The notes under the pieces: generated by a model
What the model saw: only the letters and a program-made list of their open reading frames with translations
Told to the model about the DNA's origin: nothing
Database searches by the model: none
Position numbers and translations under genes: made by a program
NCBI RefSeq assembly: GCF_000426585.1
Contig: NZ_AUFQ01000019.1
Coordinates: 1-57,531, forward strand
Direction: 5' to 3'
DNA length: 57,531 nucleotides
DNA from: Segatella baroniae DSM 16972 = JCM 13447
GTDB lineage: Bacteria > Bacteroidota > Bacteroidia > Bacteroidales > Bacteroidaceae
Shown here: one piece after another, positions 8,927-18,019 of the stretch
Layout: each line of letters opens with the position of its first letter
Position numbering within the stretch: position 1 is the first letter of the stretch

Positions 8927-9025
8927 TTCTTTTCGCTTGCTGTGGGCTGTGGCGCGTCGGTCTTTCAGCAGTTGCCACGAAAGGGCATGGGAATGGTTTT
9001 CCAACCGCAGCCTTTCCGGCGTGTA

Positions 9026-9113
9026 AAAGGGCAGCTTTTGCAACACAAAAGGGCAGCTTTTACAATGCGAAAGGGCAGCTTTCAGAAGCCAACCGCCGTC
9101 CTTTTGGAAAACG
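9026..9113. repeat. Intergenic array with 22-base period (AAAGGGCAGCTTTT type)
   Basis: Units start at 9026, 9048 and 9070, each opening AAAGGGCAGCTTT and each 22 bases long. A fourth 22-base unit at 9092 has the opposite-sense word CGTCCTTTT. The array sits about 100 bases upstream of the mtnN start, so it would be in the transcribed leader if the promoter at 9212 is correct. Confidence 0.75.
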
Positions 9114-9610
9114 GTCGCGCAGCGTCCCGTTCGAGCGGGCCGAACCGCATGCCGACAAACAGCCTTGTTTGATTGTTCAAAAACAGAAAGCCGACGCTTT
9201 CATCTCTCATGCAAAAGTAAGAAAAAGCAACTTAAACGGCGCACAATTCCCCAACTTTAACGCGGCTGCGGCTGACAAATATGGCTGCGGCCGTGCGCTT
9301 CCTGGTTTTCATCGGCTTGCCGATGACGAAATAATGGATTGTTTTGCAATGTCAACAAGCCGACGGAGGAGACGAAATGGAAGACGTTCCGGTGACGAGA
9401 GGGGCGCCCATGGCCCCACTCATAACAACCAAACGCAGGGGAAAAGCGCGTCCCCACTATGCTGATTCGTCGGCCGAAGACGGAGAAACATCGAAGATCA
9501 TGCGGGAGTTTGGTGCCTTCATACAGCTTTTCGGTGGGCAAACGGGGGAATAAAGAGCCACCAACATGCTAAAAGAGGGCGGATTAGGTGGATATATGGA
9601 CGTTTTTTTG
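9114..9610. other. Gene-free region between mtnN and the YfhO gene
   Basis: Three short overlapping frames on both strands (9169-9465, 9257-9541, 9344-9553) look like random translations: rich in Arg, His and Ser, with no domain, signal or start context. Apart from the promoter candidates at its two ends I see nothing in this stretch. Confidence 0.5.
9212..9246 (-). promoter_or_regulatory. Candidate promoter of the mtnN-luxS cluster
   Basis: TACTTTTG (complement of 9212-9219) fits the -7 consensus. A TTG on the same strand (complement of 9244-9246) lies 24 bases upstream, slightly longer than usual. Confidence 0.45.
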
Positions 9611-9618
9611 TATTTTTG
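9611..9618 (+). promoter_or_regulatory. Candidate -7 element of the yfhO-fkp operon
   Basis: TATTTTTG matches TAnnTTTG and lies 23 bases before the ATG at 9642, giving a very short leader. There is no clear -33 TTTG. Confidence 0.5.
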
Positions 9619-9641
9619 CCTTGTAAACAATTCATAATGAA

Positions 9642-12131
9642 ATGAAAGCTTTGAAGAAGTATCTGATAGACATCGCCGCTGTCGTATTATTTGTTGTAAT
9701 CTCATTCGCTTATTTCTTTCCGGCCGACATCGACGGCCGCATTCTCTATCGGCACGACTCGTCGGCCGGAAGGGGTGCCGGTATCGAGATGAGCCAGTAC
9801 ACACAGAAGACCGGGGAGGTCACGCGATGGACCAATTCCCTGTTCAGCGGCATGCCAACTTACCAGATGGCCCCCTCCTACAAGAGCGGTTCGGTGCTCA
9901 ACCAGGCCGAAAAAGCCTATCATCTGTGGCTGCCCGAGAACGTATGGTTCCTCTTTGCCTACCTGCTGGGCTTCTATATCCTGCTTCGGGCTTTCGATTT
10001 CAGGAAGTCATTGGCCGTCCTGGGCTCCGTCATCTGGGCTTTCTCCAGCTACTTTCTCATCATCATCGCCGCCGGCCACCTGTGGAAGGTGATGGCGTTG
10101 GCCTATCTGCCGCCGATGATGGCGGGCGTGGTGCTGGCGTTCCGGGGCAAACTGATTCCCGGTTTCATCATTACGGCCATCTTCACGGCCTTCGAGGTGA
10201 ACGCCAACCATGTGCAGATGACCTATTACTACTTGTTCATCATCCTCTTCATGGTCATCGCCTATCTCGTCACGGCCATCCGGGAGAAGACGTTGAAGCA
10301 ATTCTGGAAGGCGGTCGGGGTGTGTGCCGCCGCCGCCATTCTGGGCATTTGCATCAACCTCTCCAACCTGTATCACACGTGGCAGTATGGCCAGGAGAGC
10401 ATGCGCGGCAAGAGCGAGCTGGTGAAAAAGAACGCGACCGTGCAGACAAACAGCGGCCTGGACCGCGATTATATCACGCAATGGAGTTATGGTATTGACG
10501 AGACATGGACGCTGCTGGTGCCCAACACCAAGGGCGGAGCGTCCGTTCCGTTGGCCGCCAACCGCAAGGCGATGGAGAAGGCCGACCCCAACTTCATGCA
10601 AATCTATCAGCAACTGGGACAATATTGGGGCGACCAACCAGGCACGAGCGGCCCCGTCTATGTGGGCGCCTTCGTGCTGATGCTCTTCATCCTGGGCCTG
10701 TTCGTCGTCAAAGGCCCGATGAAGTGGGCGCTGCTGGCCGCCACCATCCTGTCGATACTGCTCTCCTGGGGGCGCAACTTCATGCCGTTCACCGACTTCT
10801 TCCTCGACTATGTGCCCATGTACAGCAAGTTCCGCACCGTTGCTTCCATTCTGGTCATCGCCGAGTTCACCATCCCGCTGCTGGCCGTCATGGCCCTGAA
10901 AGAAGTCATTGAAAACCCCGACGTGCTGCAACGGAAGATGAAATATGTCTATATCAGCTTCGCCTTGACGGCCGGCATAGCCTTGCTGTTCGCCCTCATG
11001 CCCGGCGTCTTCTTCTCAAATTTCATCTCCGTGCAGGAGCAGGAAGCCTTCAAGAGCATTCCGAGTGAATATCTCGCGCCCCTGACGGCCAACCTGAACA
11101 GCATTCGCGAGGGCATTTTCACGGCCGACTGCTGGCGTTCGTTCTGGATCATCGTGCTGGGTACGGCCCTGATTTTCCTCTACAAGTACCGGAAACTGCG
11201 CGCCGACTATGTCATCGGCTTGATAACCGTGCTGTGCTTCATCGACATGTGGCAGGTGGACAAGCGCTATCTCAACGACGAAATGTTTGTGGAGAAGAGC
11301 GTGCGCGAGACGCCCAAGCAGATGACAGCCACCGACCGCCAGATATTGCAGGACAAGAGCCTCGACTATCGGGTGCTCAACCTGGCTTCCAACACGTTCA
11401 ACGAAAACGAGACGAGCTATTTCCACAAGAGCATTGGCGGCTATCACGCGGCCAAGCTGCGCCGCTATCAGGAGATGATAGAGGCCTACATCCATCCGGA
11501 AATGCAGAAGCTGATGGCCGCGGTGCAACAGGCCGACGGCGATATGACGAAGGTCAACGGCGACAGTATCTTCCCCGTGCTGAACATGCTCAATGCCAAA
11601 TACTTCATTCTGCCCTTGCAGGGCGGACAGACCGTGCCGTTGCAGAATCCATACGTCTATGGCAACGGCTGGTTCGTCGACCGCCTCGACTATGTGGACA
11701 GTGCCAATCAGGAGCTGAACAGCGTCGGCAAGCTCGACTTGCGCCACCATGCCGTGGCCGACAGGAAGTTTGAAAAGCAGTTGGGCAAGGCCGTGGCCGA
11801 AAACGAGACGGCCCTGGTGGAGCTTACGGCTTATGAACCCAACAAGCTCACCTACCAAGTGAAATCCGACAAGGGCGGCGTCGTGGTCTTCTCCGAGGTC
11901 TACTATCCGGGCTGGCAGGCCACCGTGGACGGAAAGTCCGTCGAACTGGGCCGGGTGAACTACATCCTTCGGGCCATCAACGTGCAGCCGGGAAGCCATC
12001 AGGTGGTGCTCAGCTTTTATCCCAAGAGTGTCGACCGCACCGAAACCGTGGCCTATGTGGCCTACGCCATCCTGCTCGTGATGATCGGTCTCGCGGTTTA
12101 TTTTGAAACGCTCAAGAAGAAAACGGCATGA
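9642..12131 (+). CDS. YfhO-family multi-pass membrane protein
   Basis: This 829-residue protein has an N-terminal membrane segment (residues 8-28) and then RILYRHDSSAGRGAGIEMSQ and a repeating series of hydrophobic helices to about residue 540. A soluble C-terminal region (about 570-800) contains EVYYPGWQATVDGKSV, and a last membrane helix follows. This matches the YfhO family, large polytopic proteins of Firmicutes and Bacteroidetes linked to glycosylation of lipoteichoic acid or other cell-surface polymers. The Bacteroidetes members have no proven role. Its stop overlaps the fkp start by four bases (ATGA), so the two are translationally coupled. This suggests, but does not prove, a link with surface fucosylation. 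Confidence 0.85.
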   Translation: MKALKKYLIDIAAVVLFVVISFAYFFPADIDGRILYRHDSSAGRGAGIEMSQYTQKTGEVTRWTNSLFSGMPTYQMAPSYKSGSVLNQAEKAYHLWLPENVWFLFAYLLGFYILLRAFDFRKSLAVLGSVIWAFSSYFLIIIAAGHLWKVMALAYLPPMMAGVVLAFRGKLIPGFIITAIFTAFEVNANHVQMTYYYLFIILFMVIAYLVTAIREKTLKQFWKAVGVCAAAAILGICINLSNLYHTWQYGQESMRGKSELVKKNATVQTNSGLDRDYITQWSYGIDETWTLLVPNTKGGASVPLAANRKAMEKADPNFMQIYQQLGQYWGDQPGTSGPVYVGAFVLMLFILGLFVVKGPMKWALLAATILSILLSWGRNFMPFTDFFLDYVPMYSKFRTVASILVIAEFTIPLLAVMALKEVIENPDVLQRKMKYVYISFALTAGIALLFALMPGVFFSNFISVQEQEAFKSIPSEYLAPLTANLNSIREGIFTADCWRSFWIIVLGTALIFLYKYRKLRADYVIGLITVLCFIDMWQVDKRYLNDEMFVEKSVRETPKQMTATDRQILQDKSLDYRVLNLASNTFNENETSYFHKSIGGYHAAKLRRYQEMIEAYIHPEMQKLMAAVQQADGDMTKVNGDSIFPVLNMLNAKYFILPLQGGQTVPLQNPYVYGNGWFVDRLDYVDSANQELNSVGKLDLRHHAVADRKFEKQLGKAVAENETALVELTAYEPNKLTYQVKSDKGGVVVFSEVYYPGWQATVDGKSVELGRVNYILRAINVQPGSHQVVLSFYPKSVDRTETVAYVAYAILLVMIGLAVYFETLKKKTA

Positions 12132-14863
12132 AGAAGCTCCTTTCCCTTCCCCCCAACTTGGTGGAATGCTTCCACGACATCACGGGGTATGACCGCGAAG
12201 ATTGGTTCTGTACGCACGATCCGGCGAATCGGAAGTTAGGTTCGGGAGGCGGTTCCGTGTGGCTGGCAGACCGCTATCTGGCCGAGCGCGAGAGGCTACG
12301 GAAGTCAAACGGCGAAGCGGACGGAGCGACTTATCTGCCCTCCGACGAACGCTACCTGCTGTTGCATGCCGGTGGTCAGAGCCGACGGCTGCCGTCGTAT
12401 GCGCCGGCCGGCAAAATACTGACGCCCATTCCCGTGTTCCGCTGGGCTCGGGGACAGCGCCTGTCGCAAGACCTGCTGTCGTTGCAGATACCACTCTACG
12501 AGAAGATTCTCAATGCGGCGCCCCGCCGTCTGAACGTGATGATTGCCAGCGGCGACGTCTATATACGGGCCACGCAGCCTTTGCAACCCATCCCCGACGA
12601 CGCAGACATCGTATGCTACGGCCTCTGGCTGGGCCCGGAGACTGCCCGGAACCATGGCGTCTTCGTGTCGCCGCGCGAACGTCCCGCGGAATTGGAACGC
12701 ATGTTGCAGAAACCCACGGTCGAAACCTTGGGCAACCTGCTGAAAGACCATTATTACCTGACCGACATCGGCGTATGGTTGTTGAGCGACAAGGCCATGA
12801 CGGCATTGGCCCAAAAGTCGAAAACGCCGTCGGGCGAGTATCGGGAATACGACCTCTACGGAACTTTCGGCTGCGCGCTGGGCAGCCGTCCGTCGCTGCC
12901 CGACCCGGAACTGGCCGACTTGAAGGTGGCGGTTCTGCCGCTGCCGGGGGGCGAGTTCCACCATTTCGGCACGAGTCGCGAACTGCTCTCCTCGACGTTG
13001 GCCATTCAGAATCTTGTGAACGACCAACGCGAAATCATGCACCATTCGCGCAAACCCCATCCTTCCATCTTTGTACAGAACGCCGTCATGGAGGTGGCCG
13101 TCACCGCCGACAACCGCAATCTGTGGATAGAGAACAGTTTCGTAGGCCGCCACTGGACGCTGACGAGCGAGAACATCATCACCGGCGTGCCCGAAAACGA
13201 CTGGACATTGGACTTGGAACCCTGCCAGTGCGTGGACATCGTGCCGCTGGGCGAGGCGGCTTGGGTGGTGCGTCCCTATGGCTATTATGACACATTCGCG
13301 GGCCCGTTGCAACAGCAGAAGCTGTTCCCCGTAGTCCGTTCGATGGCCGACATGAGCGAGGTGTTGCAGTACATGTTGAAGCAAAACCTTTCCGAGCATG
13401 CCCGCCAGCTATATGAAGAAGCCGAAAAGCTGAGCGCGGAGGACATATCGGCACAGGCCGACCTGCGCCGACTGGAAGCACAGCGCAGGCATTTCCGCGC
13501 CCAGGCCTGGCCACTGCTGGCAAGCAACCATGAGCACAGCGTGTTCTATCAGCTTGATTTGGAAGACGCCGCGCAGGAGTTCGCCCAGTTCCAGGTGCCC
13601 ATGCCCGAACGTCTGCCCGCGGCGGCACCCTTGATGACGCGCATTCACGACGCGATGTTCCGAGGAGAGGCCGACCTTGCCTTCGGCCTGTTGCGTGAAG
13701 GGCTGACCCGCAGAGCGTTGGAAGTGAAGCAAACGCCCCACATGAACGTGTATGCCGACCAGATTGTATGGGGAAGAAGCCCCGTGCGTATCGACTTGGC
13801 AGGTGGCTGGACCGACACGCCGCCCTACTGTCTGATGGAAGGAGGCCATGTCGTCAATCTCGCAATCGAACTGAATGGGCAGCCACCGTTGCAGACATAC
13901 GTGAAACCTTGCCGCGAACGGAAAATCATTCTGCGCAGCATCGACCTGGGATCGGCCGAAGAAATCACCACCTATGCACAGCTGGCAGACTTCAAGAAAG
14001 TGGGCAGTCCGTTCTCCATCCCCAAGGCTGCACTGGTATTGGCAGGCTTCCAACCCGGTTTCTCTTCGATGGACTATCCCGACCTTGCCGCTCAATTGGA
14101 GGATTTCGGCTGCGGTATCGAGTTGACCATGCTCTCGGCGATACCTGCCGGCAGCGGTTTGGGCACGAGTTCCATCCTTGCCGCCACGGTGCTGGGTGCC
14201 CTCAACGACTTCTGCGGCTTGTCGTGGGACAAGAACGAGATAGGCCATCGCACGCTCGTGCTGGAGCAACTGCTCACGACGGGTGGTGGATGGCAGGATC
14301 AGTTTGGCGGTTTGTTGCCGGGAATCAAGTTGCTGCAGACCGGCAAAGGATTCCTGCAAGAGCCTTTGGTGAAGTATCTGCCGGCGGAAATGTTCACCGG
14401 TCAGGAGCATGCCCCTTGTCACTTGCTTTATTATACAGGCATCACTCGTACCGCCAAGGACATCTTGAGCCAGATAGTCCGCAGGATGTTTCTCAACCAG
14501 CATGAGCAGTTGGAACTGCTGGCAGACATGAAGCAGCATGCGCTCGACATGTATGACGCCATCCTGCGTCAAGACTTTGCATTGATGGGACGGCTTGTCC
14601 GCAAGTCATGGCAGCTCAACCAACGGTTGGACAGCGGCACGAATCCAATGTCGGTCAACCGCTTGACAGCCCTGATCGACGACCTTTGCCTGGGCTACAA
14701 ACTGCCCGGGGCGGGCGGCGGCGGCTATCTCTACATGGTGGCGAAGAGTCCCGACGCCGCCGCACGCATCAAACAGATTCTGCAGGCCGACCGAGGCAAC
14801 CCCAATGCACGTTTTGTGGATTTGCAGTTGAGCCGGACAGGACTTCAGGTCAGCCGCTCTTAG
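12128..14863 (+). CDS. fkp: Bifunctional L-fucokinase / fucose-1-phosphate guanylyltransferase
   Basis: This 911-residue protein is slightly shorter than the roughly 950 residues of Bacteroides Fkp. It phosphorylates free L-fucose and joins the product to GMP, giving GDP-fucose for capsule and glycoprotein fucosylation. The N-terminal half carries the nucleotidyltransferase (LLLHAGGQSRRLPSYAPAGKI near residue 75). The C-terminal part is a GHMP kinase, with DLAGGWTDTPPYCLMEGG near 557, the ATP-binding PAGSGLGTSSILAA near 674 and KLPGAGGGGYLYM near 857. It overlaps the YfhO gene by four bases and is followed 23 bases later by the GSCFA gene, so the three form one operon. It is a salvage enzyme that lets the cell use scavenged host fucose. 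Confidence 0.95.
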   Translation: MKKLLSLPPNLVECFHDITGYDREDWFCTHDPANRKLGSGGGSVWLADRYLAERERLRKSNGEADGATYLPSDERYLLLHAGGQSRRLPSYAPAGKILTPIPVFRWARGQRLSQDLLSLQIPLYEKILNAAPRRLNVMIASGDVYIRATQPLQPIPDDADIVCYGLWLGPETARNHGVFVSPRERPAELERMLQKPTVETLGNLLKDHYYLTDIGVWLLSDKAMTALAQKSKTPSGEYREYDLYGTFGCALGSRPSLPDPELADLKVAVLPLPGGEFHHFGTSRELLSSTLAIQNLVNDQREIMHHSRKPHPSIFVQNAVMEVAVTADNRNLWIENSFVGRHWTLTSENIITGVPENDWTLDLEPCQCVDIVPLGEAAWVVRPYGYYDTFAGPLQQQKLFPVVRSMADMSEVLQYMLKQNLSEHARQLYEEAEKLSAEDISAQADLRRLEAQRRHFRAQAWPLLASNHEHSVFYQLDLEDAAQEFAQFQVPMPERLPAAAPLMTRIHDAMFRGEADLAFGLLREGLTRRALEVKQTPHMNVYADQIVWGRSPVRIDLAGGWTDTPPYCLMEGGHVVNLAIELNGQPPLQTYVKPCRERKIILRSIDLGSAEEITTYAQLADFKKVGSPFSIPKAALVLAGFQPGFSSMDYPDLAAQLEDFGCGIELTMLSAIPAGSGLGTSSILAATVLGALNDFCGLSWDKNEIGHRTLVLEQLLTTGGGWQDQFGGLLPGIKLLQTGKGFLQEPLVKYLPAEMFTGQEHAPCHLLYYTGITRTAKDILSQIVRRMFLNQHEQLELLADMKQHALDMYDAILRQDFALMGRLVRKSWQLNQRLDSGTNPMSVNRLTALIDDLCLGYKLPGAGGGGYLYMVAKSPDAAARIKQILQADRGNPNARFVDLQLSRTGLQVSRS

Positions 14864-14886
14864 CATGTAACCAATCACATTTTCCC

Positions 14887-15708
14887 GTGGAGTTTAGAAC
14901 GATCGTAGACATTCCTGCATCTTCCTGGAAGATAAAGCCCGCCCATCGACTGCTGTTCGTGGGCAGTTGCTTTGCCGGAAACATAGGCCTGCGCTTTTCG
15001 GAAGAGCATTTCCGGGCGCAAATCAACCCCTTCGGCGTGATGTATAATCCCATCAGTGTGAAGCACACCATCGACCGATTGGCGGCGGACGACGCGCAGC
15101 AGCCGTTTGACGTGGTGTTCATGACGCTTGGAACAAACCACGTCTATGTGCTCAACGCGACGGGAGAGATTGTAGACAACTGCGACAAGCGGCCGCAACG
15201 GCTCTTCACGGAGCGGGAATTGACGGTCGAGGAGTGCGTGGAGGCATTGCGGTCGGCTGTAGACGGCCTGCTGTTGCGCAATGCCGACGTGCAGATCGTG
15301 ATGACGGTCAGCCCCATCCGCTATCGCAAATACGGCTATCATGAAAGCCAATTGAGCAAAGCGACGCTACTGCTTGCGGTCGACAGGTTGTGCAAGCTCC
15401 CTATATATAATAAGGTGGTGAACTATTTTCCCGCTTATGAACTTGTATGCGACGAGTTGCGCGACTACCGTTTCTACGAAATGGACATGCTCCATCCGTC
15501 CGCCCAGGCTGTGGAATATATCTGGGAACGCTTTTCCACCGCTTATTTTGATGACGAGACGAATGCTTTCATGGCCGAATGGAAACCGATAAAGGAAGCG
15601 TTGGCCCACAAGCCCTTCCATCCCGACTCCGAGGAATATCGCCGATTCCGCGCCGAAACGGAAGCGAGATTGAAAGCGTTTGAGGCAAAGTATGCCGATA
15701 GAAGATGA
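14887..15708 (+). CDS. GSCFA-domain protein
   Basis: This 273-residue protein, read from a GTG start at 14887, begins MEFRTIVDIPASSWKIKPAH and carries the family motif LLFVGSCFAGNIG at about 25-37, followed by INPFGVMYNP. GSCFA proteins are SGNH-hydrolase-like and of unknown substrate; the Ser and Cys of the motif and DMLHPS near the end are in the expected places for such a fold. The frame is open far upstream (to 14608) inside fkp, but those residues are shadow coding. The first internal ATG would delete the motif, so GTG is the best start. It is the last gene of the yfhO-fkp operon and ends at a terminator (15718-15763). Confidence 0.85.
   Translation: MEFRTIVDIPASSWKIKPAHRLLFVGSCFAGNIGLRFSEEHFRAQINPFGVMYNPISVKHTIDRLAADDAQQPFDVVFMTLGTNHVYVLNATGEIVDNCDKRPQRLFTERELTVEECVEALRSAVDGLLLRNADVQIVMTVSPIRYRKYGYHESQLSKATLLLAVDRLCKLPIYNKVVNYFPAYELVCDELRDYRFYEMDMLHPSAQAVEYIWERFSTAYFDDETNAFMAEWKPIKEALAHKPFHPDSEEYRRFRAETEARLKAFEAKYADRR
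15394..15418 (+). repeat. 25-base dispersed repeat, copy inside the GSCFA gene
   Basis: The 25 bases from AAGCTCCC to AAGGTGG are identical to the complement of 34804-34828 in the PUL control region. Here they encode KLPIYNKVV. Partial copies of the TATATAATAAGGTGG part occur near 6676, 8161, 32421 and 52348. Confidence 0.7.
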
Positions 15709-15717
15709 CTTGAAAAG

Positions 15718-15763
15718 AAAAAGACTTGCACGATTGCCGTTTGGAAACCATGCAAGTCTTTTT
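15718..15763. terminator. Bidirectional terminator between the GSCFA and DASS genes
   Basis: AAAAAGACTTGCA (15718-15730) and TGCAAGTCTTTTT (15751-15763) are exact inverted arms with a 20-base loop. A-tracts and T-tracts lie at the ends, and the stem sits between two convergent genes. Confidence 0.85.
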
Positions 15764-15798
15764 CATCATTGGTGGAAGTCTGTCTTAAATCGCCCTCT

Positions 15799-17358
15799 CT
15801 ACATTATCATGTTGACCAGATAGAGCACGACAGGTATCGTGACGGCGGCTATTCCGATGACGTCGATATAGACACCGGTCTTGATCATCTTCGTAATGGG
15901 GATGTAGCCGCTGGCATAGACAATGGCGTTGGGCGGCGTAGAGACGGGCAGCATGAAGCCCAAAGAGGCGGAAAGCGCCACGCCGACGGCCACGGGAATC
16001 GGACTGTAGCCGGCCGAGATGGCCGCGCCGATGGCCAAAGGACCGATCATATTGGTGGCCGCCGTGTGGGATGTGAGTTCCGACAACAGCAATGCCATGA
16101 CGCAGAATACCGCCACAAGAACCAATTCGGAAGGCTCACCGCCCATCATGGCGATGATTCGGTCGCCTATCCAGGCCGACAATCCTGTGCTGTACATCAT
16201 GCCTCCCATGGCCAGGCCGCCGCCGAAGAGCAGCAGCGTGCCCCACTCGACACCGGCAACGGCGTCCTTCCATCGCAGTGTCATCCAGCCTTTCTTCAGG
16301 TTAACGGGCAGAAAGAACAGCAGCAAGGCACCCACCATGGCCACGACTGCCTCGGGAAAGAGCTTGTTGTAGCCTTTCAGAATGCTGCTTTCCGTGCCGA
16401 AAATGATACTGAGAAAGCCCGGGGTAATCCACAATATGACGGCAACGACAAAGGCTATGAGCGTGTTCTTCTGCGCTTGTGTCCAGTGTCCCAGTTCTTT
16501 GATCTTCCGCCCGATAAAGGCTTGCGCCCCCTCGATGTGCTCCACGTCGGCAGGAAACATCTTTGCCAGAACGACATAAGCGATGACAAAGTAGAAAATC
16601 ATGGCGACAAAGCCCCAAACCATCCATTGGAAGAACGATACATGCACGTTGCACATCTCATTCAAGAAGCCGAGCATAATAATATTAGGTGGCGTTCCGA
16701 TCGGTGTCAAGACGCCACCAATGGAGCAGGCGTAAGCCGTCATCAGCATGAGGCCCGTCGCGTATTTGTAAGTCTTGAGGTTTATCTCTTTGCCATTGGC
16801 CTCCATCATCTCCCGAATGGCCTCCAGTAGGCCGAGCGCGATGGGGAACATCATGGCGGCCGTGGCCGTATTGCTGATCCATCCGGAGCAAAGCATGCAG
16901 GCCAAGCCTATGGCCAGGAATATCCTACGCGGACTGTCGCCCACCCATTTCATGGAAATGATACCATAGGCAATGCGCTTGTCGAGCCCATGAACCATCA
17001 TGGCCTTGGCAATCATGAAGCCGCCCATGAACAGAAAGATCATCGGATTGGCAAAAGCGGCGAAAGCTTCTTTCATCTTGACAACGCCGAATACGACACA
17101 GAGGGTAGGTCCGAGCAACGAAGTCACGGGAATGGGGATGGGCTCGGTAATCCACCAAAGGGCAACAAGGGTCATGATGGCCAGCAACTTGTGGGCTTCG
17201 GGCGTGAGACCGCCGATGGGTGTAATCCAAACCAATAACGCGCAGATGGGTCCGAAGACGGCACCGGCATAGCGACGGTTGCGATCAAACTTCGAATCGG
17301 GGTTGATAGCAGTCTGCTCCTCTTCGGGAGAGATCTTCTTTACGTGGATGTTGTTCAT
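15799..17358 (-). CDS. DASS (SLC13) family sodium:anion symporter
   Basis: This 519-residue inner-membrane protein has about 11-12 hydrophobic segments. It has the family's repeated Na+/substrate-binding hairpin tips: SNTATAAMMFPIALG near residue 180 and SHTAATNMIGPLAIGAA near 430. These carriers import dicarboxylates, citrate or related anions with Na+; the substrate cannot be read from the sequence. Its Na+ dependence would fit a cell whose pyrophosphatase may pump Na+. The gene stands alone, with its own promoter (17399-17433) and a shared terminator downstream. Confidence 0.9.
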   Translation of the reverse strand: MNNIHVKKISPEEEQTAINPDSKFDRNRRYAGAVFGPICALLVWITPIGGLTPEAHKLLAIMTLVALWWITEPIPIPVTSLLGPTLCVVFGVVKMKEAFAAFANPMIFLFMGGFMIAKAMMVHGLDKRIAYGIISMKWVGDSPRRIFLAIGLACMLCSGWISNTATAAMMFPIALGLLEAIREMMEANGKEINLKTYKYATGLMLMTAYACSIGGVLTPIGTPPNIIMLGFLNEMCNVHVSFFQWMVWGFVAMIFYFVIAYVVLAKMFPADVEHIEGAQAFIGRKIKELGHWTQAQKNTLIAFVVAVILWITPGFLSIIFGTESSILKGYNKLFPEAVVAMVGALLLFFLPVNLKKGWMTLRWKDAVAGVEWGTLLLFGGGLAMGGMMYSTGLSAWIGDRIIAMMGGEPSELVLVAVFCVMALLLSELTSHTAATNMIGPLAIGAAISAGYSPIPVAVGVALSASLGFMLPVSTPPNAIVYASGYIPITKMIKTGVYIDVIGIAAVTIPVVLYLVNMIM

Positions 17359-17398
17359 AGGCTTTATTGTTTAATCATCATGGTCGCGTTCGATTGGA

Positions 17399-17433
17399 CA
17401 AATATAGTGAATAATCAAATTCGTTATATCAAA
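17399..17433 (-). promoter_or_regulatory. Promoter of the DASS transporter
   Basis: TATATTTG (complement of 17399-17406) with TTTG (complement of 17430-17433) 23 bases upstream fits the Bacteroidetes promoter pattern. It lies about 41 bases upstream of the start codon. Confidence 0.6.
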
Positions 17434-17532
17434 AAAGTAACATAAAATTGATGGATGGTTGTTTTTTGTTGCATTTTTGCCGAAAAAACATTAAAAAACA
17501 GCCCTTCGAGGACAACCTCTTCGAAAAAATAG

Positions 17533-17540
17533 TATATTTG
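17533..17540 (+). promoter_or_regulatory. Candidate -7 element of the small membrane protein gene
   Basis: TATATTTG fits TAnnTTTG and lies 44 bases before the ATG at 17585. The -33 region is not clear. Confidence 0.5.
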
Positions 17541-17584
17541 CGACATGTTATATTAGAGTTACCAACCTTATTAAATCAAGCATT

Positions 17585-17878
17585 ATGACTAAGATTACCT
17601 TGTTGATTATCGTGGCTGTCGTCGTATTTCTGGCCATTGCCATCGTAAATTACGCCTATCAAAAACGCATCAGCTTCCATCCCGACGAACTGAAGAAGAA
17701 GATTGACGCCATCTTCCATGAGCAAAATGCCATTGAAATCTCCAGAACGACCTTCCTGGTAAGCCTAAAAAACAAATACGGTTGCTCCTACAAGAAGGCG
17801 CTCTACTTGCTGGGCAAGGCCCGAGAAGCAGGGTTCGTCCACGCGGAAGGAAAGAATGTACGCCGCATCGAAGGTTGA
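17585..17878 (+). CDS. Small membrane-anchored protein with a winged-helix-like C-terminus
   Basis: This 97-residue protein of unknown function has one N-terminal membrane helix (TLLIIVAVVVFLAIAIVNYAY, about 4-24). A short charged linker leads to a compact domain from about residue 45. That domain, from EISRTTFLVSLKNKYGCSYKKALYLLGKAREAGFV, resembles in spacing the gamma winged-helix domain of FtsK (helix, turn with K/R-x-G/C-Y, helix, then EAAGIV-like end). This likeness is by eye only. The gene has its own -7 element upstream and lies before murF-alr, which has a separate promoter. Codon use looks like its neighbours, so I believe it is a real gene. Confidence 0.7.
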   Translation: MTKITLLIIVAVVVFLAIAIVNYAYQKRISFHPDELKKKIDAIFHEQNAIEISRTTFLVSLKNKYGCSYKKALYLLGKAREAGFVHAEGKNVRRIEG

Positions 17879-17899
17879 ATCGCATTTTTATAGTATTTC

Positions 17900-17931
17900 T
17901 TTGGTCGTTTCTTTAGGTTGGCGTATCTTTG
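17900..17931 (+). promoter_or_regulatory. Promoter of murF-alr
   Basis: TTTG (17900-17903), a spacer of 20 bases and TATCTTTG (17924-17931) form a full Bacteroidetes promoter. The leader to the ATG is about 80 bases. Confidence 0.75.
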
Positions 17932-18019
17932 CACGCGACAGGCCGGACTCTGCGACTTGTGAACGATTTCCGTCGCGCCGGTCCGCCATTCCTGCTTAAG
18001 ATATTAACGGTATTGAACG

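Noticed and set aside
8927..9046. 40-residue N-terminal extension of the nucleosidase
   Set aside because: The family starts at MRKIGIIVAMDKE; the extra part enters the 22-base array.
9169..9553. Overlapping short frames on both strands
   Set aside because: Compositions look random and they overlap each other; no start context or family likeness.
14608..14886. N-terminal extension of the GSCFA frame into fkp
   Set aside because: Overlaps the essential C-terminal kinase part of Fkp in another frame; the GTG at 14887 gives the normal family start.
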